From contig JAHIYS010000134.1 in the NCBI GenBank assembly GCA_018814965.1, positions 1-10,705 of the forward strand: a DNA stretch of 10,705 bases, written 5' to 3'. The position numbers and the translations under genes were made by a program. This DNA comes from Gammaproteobacteria bacterium (lineage in GTDB: Bacteria > Pseudomonadota > Gammaproteobacteria > UBA9339). The notes under the pieces are model-generated. The model saw nothing but the letters and a program-made list of their open reading frames with translations. It had not been told where the DNA came from and searched no databases. Below, in pieces: positions 1 through 5,985 of the stretch (its first letter is position 1; each line of letters opens with the position of its first letter).

Positions 1-133
1 CAGCCTCAGCGGTATGTTTGCGGATGGTGTCGCATGCTTCTTGAAGTAGTAAAAACTCATCGCCGCTGACTAGATATATGGGTGATATATTTTTTTTTAA
101 AGAGCCGCTAAGTTGTTCTATTTGAATTTTCAT
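1..133 (-). CDS. holA: DNA polymerase III subunit delta, N-terminal fragment
   Basis: This is the first 44 codons of a leftward gene that leaves the window. Reading down from ATG at 133 gives MKIQIEQLSGSL followed by a segment containing IYLVSGDEFLLLQEACD. This matches the N terminus of the clamp-loader delta subunit, whose family begins with an EQL...L segment, then a (Y)L(V/L)xGDexLLxQE stretch opening the AAA+-like domain. Delta opens the beta sliding clamp so that it can be loaded on primed DNA. Its position after leuS and lptE is the usual gammaproteobacterial order, which supports the call. There is no Shine-Dalgarno sequence upstream of the ATG (the preceding bases are AAATTCAGCCCC). 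The ATG overlaps a TGA in the lptE reading frame as ATGA, so translation was probably coupled to lptE. The rest of the protein, including its C-terminal collar domain, cannot be assessed. Confidence 0.88.
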   Translation of the reverse strand, partial: MKIQIEQLSGSLKKNISPIYLVSGDEFLLLQEACDTIRKHTAEA

Positions 134-201
134 GGGGCTGAATTTTTTAGAGCTTGAAATGTTTTACTAGCTCCTAAGATATTAAATACTTTAGTAACAA
201 G
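130..201 (-). other. In-frame continuation of lptE beyond its TAA stop
   Basis: After the TAA at 202-204 the lptE frame stays open for 23 codons and stops with TGA at 130-132, overlapping the holA ATG as ATGA. Joined across the stop, the residues read QEMAQ-stop-LVTKVFNILGAS. This has the EM and the L/V-F-L spacing of the C-terminal helix of LptE; E. coli LptE, from memory, has KEMYDRAAEQLIRKL there and aligns without gaps. I infer that the ancestral gene ran to 130, coding about 174 residues. A single substitution (for example CAA to TAA) would then have made the stop, unless it is a sequencing error or is read through. Confidence 0.6.
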
Positions 202-654
202 TTATTGTGCCATCTCTTGTTTAACCACAATGATTTGTGGGGTAGTGGCAAATATCTCGCTGGCCTGTAGCACAACATCTCGAGTAACTGTGGCTACTTT
301 AGGCTCTAATAATGTTTTTTGATTGCAATCACTGATGCTAATGGTAGCTGTGTAACTTAAGCTATAAACTCGCGCTTGAGTGCTAGAGGCTGGATTATTA
401 ATGCTGTAGCCATAACTAGAGCTAATATTTATTATTGGGGACGATTTTACAGGATTTGGAAGCAGGGTAACCCCCGCCACTTTTAATCTTCTTTTAAAAG
501 TAACATCAAAAAGAGCATAAGGACTAGTCGTTTGATAGTATACTTGCTTTAGTTGTGGCGGCAGTGAGTTGGCTGATCGAGGTGTGAAGCCACAGCCAAC
601 AATAGATAGTAAGACTATGATGGTAAAAAACTTGAGGCTTTTAAGTTTTGTCAT
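202..654 (-). CDS. lptE: LPS-assembly lipoprotein LptE, apparently shortened by an in-frame stop
   Basis: LptE is an outer-membrane lipoprotein that plugs and helps fold LptD, the translocon placing lipopolysaccharide in the outer leaflet. The 150-residue product has a basic N terminus, a hydrophobic stretch (residues 9-19) and a lipobox IVGC with the lipidated Cys at 21, followed by GF.PR, which resembles the family's CGFxLR start. There is no Asp after the Cys, consistent with outer-membrane sorting. The middle is beta-rich, with alternating segments such as VYSLSYTATISIS at 97-109, as expected for the LptE alpha/beta fold. It begins 13 bases after leuS stops, with only a weak AGG as possible ribosome site, so it is probably cotranscribed with leuS. 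It ends at a TAA inside what should be the conserved C-terminal amphipathic helix (family pattern EM...A...L...L). The frame continues beyond this stop (see 130-201). LptE proteins are usually about 160-195 residues, so 150 is short. The identity is fairly secure; whether the product is complete is doubtful. Confidence 0.85.
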   Translation of the reverse strand: MTKLKSLKFFTIIVLLSIVGCGFTPRSANSLPPQLKQVYYQTTSPYALFDVTFKRRLKVAGVTLLPNPVKSSPIINISSSYGYSINNPASSTQARVYSLSYTATISISDCNQKTLLEPKVATVTRDVVLQASEIFATTPQIIVVKQEMAQ

Positions 655-667
655 ATATTTTTTACGC

Positions 668-3121
668 CTAAGATTCTAGTACAATATTGATTAATTTTTG
701 TGGCACTATGATTGTTTTCTTGACCGGTTTTTGACCGATCATACGTACAATGTTTTCTTGTTTAAGTGCGGTGATTTTTAATGTTTCCTCATCGGTATCT
801 GCAGATACATTTATTTTACCACGGACTTTACCATTTACTTGTATGATCAAATCAAAGCTGTTTTTTGTTAGTGCGTTAATGTCAACTTGGGGCCAGGGTG
901 CATCTAAAATATCACCATTAAATTTTAATTCGTTCCATAGGTAGTGCGTTATATGCGGGGTGATTGGTCCCAAAAGTCTTAGCAGAATACTGAATCCTTC
1001 ACCAATCAAGTTATTATTATTTTGCGTGTTTGGTAGTGCTTGCAGTAAATTCATAAGTTTCATGGCTGCTGAGACCACAGTATTTAAGTGGAGGCGTCCC
1101 ATGTCTAGATTTGCCTGATGCAAGATTGAATGAATTTGGTTATGTGCTTGATTATCCTCTATTAGCCCAGGTTTTGTTGGCTGCACATTATAATCTATTA
1201 TCGCTTTTTCATTATTTATAGCAAAAGCATATAGTTTCTTTAAAAAGCGATGTGCTCCTTCAATGCCACTATGTGACCATTCTAAAGATTGCTCGGGTGG
1301 AGAAGCAAAAATTATAAAAAGTCGTACTGTGTCTGCTCCGTAATTTTCAAGAAGTTCTTCTGGAGAAACCGTATTCTTTTTTGACTTTGACATTTTTGAT
1401 CCATCTTTTAATACCATTCCTTGAGTTAACAGATTAGTAAAAGGCTCATCATGTTTTACTAAACCTTCGTCGCGCATTACTTTATAAATAAAACGAGCAT
1501 ATAAAAGATGTAAAATAGCGTGTTCAATTCCTCCTATGTACTGATCAACAGGCATCCAGTAATCAACTCTCTCATCAAACATAGAATCATTTTGATCTGG
1601 GCAGCAGTAACGGGCGTAGTACCATGATGATTCCATAAAAGTATCAAAGGTATCAGTTTCGCGCGTAGCTTTACCACCGCATTTAGGGCAAGTGGTATTA
1701 ACGAAGCTTTCTAAGCTTAGTAATGGTGATTTAGGATCATTTAATTTTATCCCTTCAGGTAGAACTACTGGTAAGTCCTTTATTGGCACAGGGACTATGC
1801 CGCACTTAGTGCAGTTAATAATTGGAATCGGTGCTCCCCAATAGCGTTGGCGTGATACACCCCAGTCACGTAGCCGATAATTGATTTTATGTAGGCCGGT
1901 TTTATTTTTGACTACATGGTCAGTTATGGCTGCAAAGGCTTCAGTAAAGTTCAAGTTAGAAAAATCCCCTGAATCAAACAGGATTCCGTGGTCTGTAAAT
2001 GCCGCTTTGCTTATATCCCATGGGCTGTTATCAGAAGGCTTTATCACCTGTTTGATTTTTAAACCATATTGTTTGGCAAATTCAAAGTCTCTCTCATCAT
2101 GTGCCGGAACCGACATAACGGCGCCACTCCCATACTCCATGAGAACAAAGTTTGCGACCCAAACAGGTATTTTCTCACCATTTAATGGGTTGATAGCAAA
2201 AATTCCAGTGTCATAACCTTCTTTTGGAATGGTGGCCAATTCTGCTTCAGAATTTTTAATATTGTGACACTTTTGAAGAAAAGCAGATATTTTTTCATTA
2301 GTTTTAGCGGAGAGTATTGCCAGCGGATGCTCAGGCGCAATCGCTAAAAAAGTTACCCCAAAAATAGTGTCTGGTCTTGTAGTAAAAACCGTGATCTTCT
2401 CATTACTTTCGGCTAGAGGAAAATATATTTCTAATCCTTCAGATTTTCCAATCCAATTGCGCTGCATGGTGCGTACTTGTTCTGGCCATCCGGTTAGGTT
2501 GTCTAACTCATTTAGGAGTTCATCAGCGTAAGCGGTGATTTTTAAAAACCATTGTGAGATTTCTTTGCGTTCTACTAAGGCGCCAGATCTCCAGCCGCGA
2601 CCATCAACTACTTGTTCGTTTGCAAGCACGGTTTGGTCTACAGGGTCCCAATTTACCAAAGATTTTTTCTTATAGGCTAGTCCCTTCTCATACATTTTTA
2701 AAAATAGCTCTTGTTCGAATTTATAATATTCTGGAGTGCAAGTGGCAAACTCTCTAGACCAATCAATTGCAAAGCCCAAAGGCTTGATTGTAGCTCGCAT
2801 TTGTTCAATATTTTGATAGGTCCAAGCAGAAGGAGCTAATTTATGCTCTAAAGCAGCATTTTCAGCTGGTAGTCCAAAGGCATCCCATCCAAGTGGTTGG
2901 AGGACATTTTTTCCTAACATTCTTTGATAGCGAGAGATAACGTCCCCAATGGTATAATTGCGTACATGACCCATATGAATATGGCCGCTAGGATAGGGTA
3001 ACATTGATAGACAATAAAATTTTTGTTTGTTGGGGTTTTCTGTAACCTCAAAGGCTTTGGTTTCTTCCCAGATTTTTTGGGTAGCTTTTTCGATAATTTG
3101 TGGTTGGTATAGTTTATTCAT
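668..3121 (-). CDS. leuS: Leucyl-tRNA synthetase
   Basis: This class Ia synthetase charges tRNA-Leu in the cytoplasm. At 817 residues it is slightly shorter than E. coli LeuRS (860). The HIGH signature is HMGH at residues 49-52 within PYPSGHIHMGHVRNYT, and KMSKS is at 576-580. The inserted CP1 editing domain is present: the threonine-rich TTRPDTIFG (247-255) and PAHDERDF (339-346), whose Asp342 should correspond to the Asp that binds the amino group of misacylated residues. Paired CxxC motifs at 437-440 and 478-481 look like a zinc site. The strand DTFMESSWYYARY (492-504) and the C-terminal IIQVNGKVRGKI are typical of bacterial LeuRS. The start ATG at 3121 gives the normal MNKLYQP...IE..WQ-like beginning. 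It is the first gene of the leftward leuS-lptE-holA unit, diverging from lnt across a 267-bp spacer. No leucine-rich leader peptide or T-box was seen upstream. Confidence 0.98.
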   Translation of the reverse strand: MNKLYQPQIIEKATQKIWEETKAFEVTENPNKQKFYCLSMLPYPSGHIHMGHVRNYTIGDVISRYQRMLGKNVLQPLGWDAFGLPAENAALEHKLAPSAWTYQNIEQMRATIKPLGFAIDWSREFATCTPEYYKFEQELFLKMYEKGLAYKKKSLVNWDPVDQTVLANEQVVDGRGWRSGALVERKEISQWFLKITAYADELLNELDNLTGWPEQVRTMQRNWIGKSEGLEIYFPLAESNEKITVFTTRPDTIFGVTFLAIAPEHPLAILSAKTNEKISAFLQKCHNIKNSEAELATIPKEGYDTGIFAINPLNGEKIPVWVANFVLMEYGSGAVMSVPAHDERDFEFAKQYGLKIKQVIKPSDNSPWDISKAAFTDHGILFDSGDFSNLNFTEAFAAITDHVVKNKTGLHKINYRLRDWGVSRQRYWGAPIPIINCTKCGIVPVPIKDLPVVLPEGIKLNDPKSPLLSLESFVNTTCPKCGGKATRETDTFDTFMESSWYYARYCCPDQNDSMFDERVDYWMPVDQYIGGIEHAILHLLYARFIYKVMRDEGLVKHDEPFTNLLTQGMVLKDGSKMSKSKKNTVSPEELLENYGADTVRLFIIFASPPEQSLEWSHSGIEGAHRFLKKLYAFAINNEKAIIDYNVQPTKPGLIEDNQAHNQIHSILHQANLDMGRLHLNTVVSAAMKLMNLLQALPNTQNNNNLIGEGFSILLRLLGPITPHITHYLWNELKFNGDILDAPWPQVDINALTKNSFDLIIQVNGKVRGKINVSADTDEETLKITALKQENIVRMIGQKPVKKTIIVPQKLINIVLES

Positions 3122-3162
3122 AGTTTTAATTCTAAAAGTAAAATGTTTTCAGATACTATTGT

Positions 3163-3264
3163 GGGCATAAGGGAGCTTATTTCGCGGACGGTGCAAATAC
3201 ATCCTTGTAGGCTCGCATTCGACATCCTGTCTCATAGTGCCGCCAAATAAGCTCCTTTATACCC
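3163..3264. repeat. Intergenic palindrome-ended repeat, about 100 bp
   Basis: Two 25-base arms, 3163-3187 and 3240-3264, are reverse complements at 22 of 25 positions (core GGAGCTTATTT / AAATAAGCTCC). They flank 52 bases of much higher GC than the surrounding spacer. The interior contains two ACATCCT direct copies (3199-3205 and 3222-3228). On the minus strand it reads GATGTCGAATGCGAGCC then ACAAGGATGTATTTGCACCG. From memory this resembles a class of dispersed intergenic repeats found in gammaproteobacterial genomes; I cannot check copy number here. It lies in the leuS/lnt divergent spacer, so it could fold in the leuS 5' leader. The rest of the spacer is AT-rich and should hold both promoters. 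Confidence 0.75.
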
Positions 3265-3388
3265 CTATCTGCCTTAACTAACAATTGTTTGATTCATCAA
3301 TGGTTTTATGTGGAGGAATCTATATTCAAACCAAATCTACAAAAGCCAGCGTATTTGAGATATTATACTGTAAATAAAATTTATTTAA

Positions 3389-4900
3389 ATGAAATCTATG
3401 TGGAAACTTCTAAAAAATCTTAATCCAAAAATATATCTGGGTATTGTAGCTTTATTTGGTGGAGCAATTTTACCCCTTGCTTTTGCTCCTTTTGGCTATT
3501 ATTTGGTAGCAGAGGTTTCTTTGGTGCTGTTGCTATTTGTATGGTTCTGGTCTTCCCCTAAGTTGGCTTTTTGGTATGGTTGGTTATTTGGTGCGGCATT
3601 TTTTAGTGGTGGGATTTATTGGGTCTACATAAGTATCCGTTATTTTGGCAATGCTCCTGTGATTTTGGCTATAGCAATTTTAGCTTTATTGGTGGCTCTT
3701 ATGGGTTTATATACCGCTGTGCAAGGGTATTTATTGAATCATTTCTATCCTGAAAATAGATGGTACAAATTTTTATTAGTATTTCCAGCAAGTTTTGTAG
3801 TTTTAGAGTGGATTAGAGGGTGGTTTTTGAGCGGTTTTCCTTGGTTATTTTTGGGTTATGGACATATTGATTCCCCTTTGAGTGGTTGGGCGACTATTTT
3901 TGGGGTGTATGGAGTATCTTTTTTTGTTGCACAAACAGCAGGAGCTGTTTTCTGGATGTTTTGCAATCGTAAAAATAAAATGATTTTGGCTGTTTTGATG
4001 TTGTTTATAGCTATTATTTGGGGTATGGGAGCTGTTTTCGCAAGAATCGATTGGACTAAACAGTATGGAGATTTGTTAGAAGTAAGTTTGATTCAAGGAA
4101 ATACTCCGCAGGAACAAAAGTGGAATCCTAATGAATTACCCTCTATTTTAAATCAATATTCTTTTTTAACGGCTAAAAATCTTACAAGTAAGATCATAGT
4201 CTGGCCAGAGGCGGCTATTCCTGTTTTTCCTGAAGAGGTCAGCCAATATTTAAAGTCAATCTCTATGATGGCAAAGAAAAATAAAATCACGATTTTAAGT
4301 GGAGTGCCGTTTTATGATAAAAAAGATGACCGATATTATAACGGCATTATTTCTTTTGGGGCAAAAGAGGGCAGATATTATAAGAGGCATTTATTACCAT
4401 TTGGGGAGTATTTACCTTTAAAAGGTTTTTTAAGTTGGTTGCGGGAGTTTTTGATTATCCCAATGTCAGATTTTTCTAGTGGTTCAAAAAATCAACCTGA
4501 TTTATTTGCGGGAGATATTTTGCTTGCGCCTTTTATATGCTATGAAGTGGCTTATCCTGCTCTGGCGTTGGATTATTTACCCAAAGCTGGGTTGCTTGTA
4601 ACGGTTAGTGATGATAGTTGGTTTGGTGAATCTATCGCTTTAGCGCAACATTTAGAAATTTCTCGGATGCGTTCGCTTGAGGTTGGGCGTTATCAGTTGA
4701 TCAGTACTAATACTGGTATAAGCGCCATAGTTGATGCTAAGGGAAAAGTGATTGCGGAGGCTCCAGAATTTAAGCAGGTGGTTTTGAAATCTAAAGTGGG
4801 GAATTTTGTTGGTAGAACCCCTTGGGTTGCGTTTGGAAGGTTCTTGTGGTTGCCAATCTTCTTATTTTTTTTGTTATGGGCGCGAAGAATGAATAAATGA
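3389..4900 (+). CDS. lnt: Apolipoprotein N-acyltransferase
   Basis: Lnt is an inner-membrane enzyme that transfers an acyl chain from phospholipid to the N-terminal Cys of diacylated lipoproteins, the last maturation step before Lol sorting. At 503 residues it is close to E. coli (512). The N-terminal half is strongly hydrophobic, with several membrane segments between residues 14 and 218 and the usual FAPFGYY and SGFPWLFLGYG motifs. A nitrilase-type periplasmic domain follows (about 229-470). The catalytic triad is visible: Glu274 in VWPEAAIP, Lys332 in YYKRHLLPFGEYLP and Cys384 in APFICYEVAYP. The supporting Trp245, Glu340 and Glu386 are also present. A final membrane helix is at about 482-497. 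ATG at 3389 has no clear ribosome site; ATG at 3398 is an alternative. A TATACT at 3364-3369 is a possible -10 box but lacks a good -35. lnt often sits near leuS in gammaproteobacteria, but here the two genes diverge and no ybeX/corC-type gene lies directly upstream of lnt. Confidence 0.97.
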   Translation: MKSMWKLLKNLNPKIYLGIVALFGGAILPLAFAPFGYYLVAEVSLVLLLFVWFWSSPKLAFWYGWLFGAAFFSGGIYWVYISIRYFGNAPVILAIAILALLVALMGLYTAVQGYLLNHFYPENRWYKFLLVFPASFVVLEWIRGWFLSGFPWLFLGYGHIDSPLSGWATIFGVYGVSFFVAQTAGAVFWMFCNRKNKMILAVLMLFIAIIWGMGAVFARIDWTKQYGDLLEVSLIQGNTPQEQKWNPNELPSILNQYSFLTAKNLTSKIIVWPEAAIPVFPEEVSQYLKSISMMAKKNKITILSGVPFYDKKDDRYYNGIISFGAKEGRYYKRHLLPFGEYLPLKGFLSWLREFLIIPMSDFSSGSKNQPDLFAGDILLAPFICYEVAYPALALDYLPKAGLLVTVSDDSWFGESIALAQHLEISRMRSLEVGRYQLISTNTGISAIVDAKGKVIAEAPEFKQVVLKSKVGNFVGRTPWVAFGRFLWLPIFLFFLLWARRMNK

Positions 4901-4905
4901 AATTG

Positions 4906-4978
4906 GGCTAAGCAATTTAGGAAGCCTATAGGTAACCCGTAATTTACCAAATAAACAACAGTTCTAAATTGCCTAGCC
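4906..4978. repeat. Inverted repeat just downstream of lnt
   Basis: The arms 4906-4920 (GGCTAAGCAATTTAG) and 4964-4978 (CTAAATTGCCTAGCC) are complementary at 14 of 15 positions and enclose 43 bases. A smaller hairpin, GGTAA 4931-4935 with TTACC 4944-4948, lies within. It begins 6 bases after the lnt stop. There is no T-run after it, so it is a poor intrinsic terminator. It could instead stabilise the lnt 3' end or be a small dispersed palindromic element. Confidence 0.6.
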
Positions 4979-5062
4979 GCTTGTGATTTACAGTGTATAT
5001 GGGATATATTAAAGAAAACTTAAGTGGATTTATATTTCTAATATGGGCTTGTCGCAATCTGA

Positions 5063-5109
5063 AAGTATTTGTCATTCCCGCATGCTTTTGGCGGGAATGA
5101 CAAATACTT
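5063..5109. repeat. Perfect 19-bp inverted repeat with GTCATTCCCGC core; possible bidirectional terminator
   Basis: Arms 5063-5081 and 5091-5109 are exact reverse complements (AAGTATTTGTCATTCCCGC and its complement) around a 9-base loop. The GTCATTCCCGC...GCGGGAATGAC core is a very common intergenic repeat type in Gram-negative bacteria, which I state from memory. It lies between convergent lnt and the small lipoprotein gene, where a two-way transcription stop would be useful. It has no long flanking T-run on either side, so termination is inferred rather than shown. Confidence 0.75.
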
Positions 5110-5235
5110 AATGATTTTGGTTCAAAGTCTAACCCATTTTTTTGAATGAGAAGAAAATCTTAAAAGATGCATGTATGAAATGTTAATACAGGGATTTTTC
5201 TCTAAATTTAAGGCTATAGCTGGGTTAAAGCTTAT

Positions 5236-5583
5236 TTATATACATTTAAACATTAGGTTTGCTTTATAGATATAATTTTCTGGAGTAAAAGCGCCATGGG
5301 TTTTGTTTTCAGGCAGAATCTGTTTGGCTTGTTCGACCAATGCTTTTTGATCATCATTAATCCCTTGGTATCTTGTGTCTAAATAGATTATTTTTATTTC
5401 TTTGCCTTGTAGTGTACAAATACGTCGTGCTTGCTTGTTAGCGATTTCTACAGCGTTATTGTCGGTGTCAGCATTGGTAATGATTGTTTGTATATTGCCG
5501 GAGTTAGGGATAACAGTATTTGATGAGCACCCATTAAGGAGAAAGAGGAAGCAAACTGCAAAGGCAAGTTTAATAATTTTCAT
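5236..5583 (-). CDS. Small putative outer-membrane lipoprotein, unknown function
   Basis: The predicted product has 115 residues. The N terminus is a lipoprotein signal peptide: MKIIK, a hydrophobic core (6-16) and lipobox LNGC with Cys19, followed by Ser-Ser, which favours outer-membrane sorting. I chose ATG at 5583 because it gives this standard signal and has GGGA six bases upstream. The in-frame ATG at 5619 would add 12 residues and has no ribosome site. The mature part has a short linker, then an ANKQARRICTLQGKEIKII segment (48-66), LDTRYQG (68-74) and a C-terminal YKANLMFKCI. Cys56 and Cys114 could form a disulfide. The pattern of Ala-rich helix, C...GK, YxG and a closing FKC recalls uncharacterised lipoproteins I have seen in Acinetobacter-like genomes, but this is from memory and not a functional clue. 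It is a lone leftward gene flanked by spacers of over 300 bp. The protein should be an Lnt substrate. Confidence 0.8.
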   Translation of the reverse strand: MKIIKLAFAVCFLFLLNGCSSNTVIPNSGNIQTIITNADTDNNAVEIANKQARRICTLQGKEIKIIYLDTRYQGINDDQKALVEQAKQILPENKTHGAFTPENYIYKANLMFKCI

Positions 5584-5985
5584 TTTTAGTCCCGTAAAAA
5601 TATTTATATATGCCGCCATGGTAGCATAAAAGATGAATAAATTAAAATATGCTTTGTTGTTTGAGAAATCATATTAAGGGATTGTTGTATTTTGGATCCC
5701 ACGGTCTTTGCCGCCAGGCGACGGCCATCCGCACCTTTGAATAAAAAATAGCAAAAAACTTCAGATTGCAATGGCTGGATTATGTAAATAAGAGGACTAT
5801 GTTTTTAGGTAATGTGTTTAGGTTAATAATGGCAAGATGGCTAAGGATTTGGCGGTATTTTGAAAATAGAGCGCTTGAAAAAGAGGGCTATGAAAAATCA
5901 CCTTGCGGGTTTTGTGTAAAGAGATACAATTTATTGAGCTTTAAGGTTAGTTTTTGAAAGTGGATTTTATTAAAATTTTATAACG
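5584..5985. other. Divergent spacer between lipoprotein gene and murI, with GC-rich relic
   Basis: About 400 bp with no recognisable gene. A GC-rich patch at about 5694-5738 (GGATCCCACGGTC ... GCCGCCAGGCGACGGCC) stands out from the AT-rich surroundings and looks like a piece of a repeat or decayed element. An open frame at 5799-5957 could code 52 residues with AGAGGA only two bases before its ATG. It resembles nothing I know and is probably chance. The promoters of both flanking genes should lie here. TATGCT on the minus strand (5623-5628) is a possible -10 for the lipoprotein gene, without a clear -35. Confidence 0.5.

Larger units (their letters stand above)
4901..5235. other. Convergent intergenic spacer with two palindromes and no gene
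   Basis: This 335-bp spacer separates the lnt stop from the stop of the leftward lipoprotein gene. Besides the two inverted repeats listed separately, 4979-5062 and 5110-5235 are plain AT-rich sequence. I see no tRNA-like cloverleaf, no convincing coding frame and no insertion-sequence ends. Confidence 0.6.

Noticed and set aside
3149..3235. Minus-strand 28-codon frame upstream of leuS, considered as a leader peptide
   Set aside because: It is not leucine-rich, its AAGGAG is 16 bases from the ATG (too far), and it lies mostly within the palindrome-ended repeat, so it is probably repeat-derived noise.
3122..3388. T-box or amino-acid attenuator for leuS
   Set aside because: There is no T-box consensus and no terminator/antiterminator pair with a leucine-rich leader; T-boxes are also not expected in gammaproteobacteria.
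4693..4950. Minus-strand open frame across the end of lnt
   Set aside because: It lies opposite the conserved C-terminal region of Lnt, has no signal or domain, and is a shadow of the real gene.
4999..5100. Plus-strand frame of 33 codons after lnt
   Set aside because: It has no ribosome site and its last third is the GTCATTCCCGC palindrome; no family resemblance.
5119..5137. GGTTCAAAGTC resembling a tRNA T-loop
   Set aside because: No acceptor, D or anticodon stem can be paired around it.
5799..5957. Possible 52-residue protein before murI
   Set aside because: The AGAGGA is only two bases from the ATG, the residues resemble no known family, and codon use gives no support. Noted only within the spacer entry.
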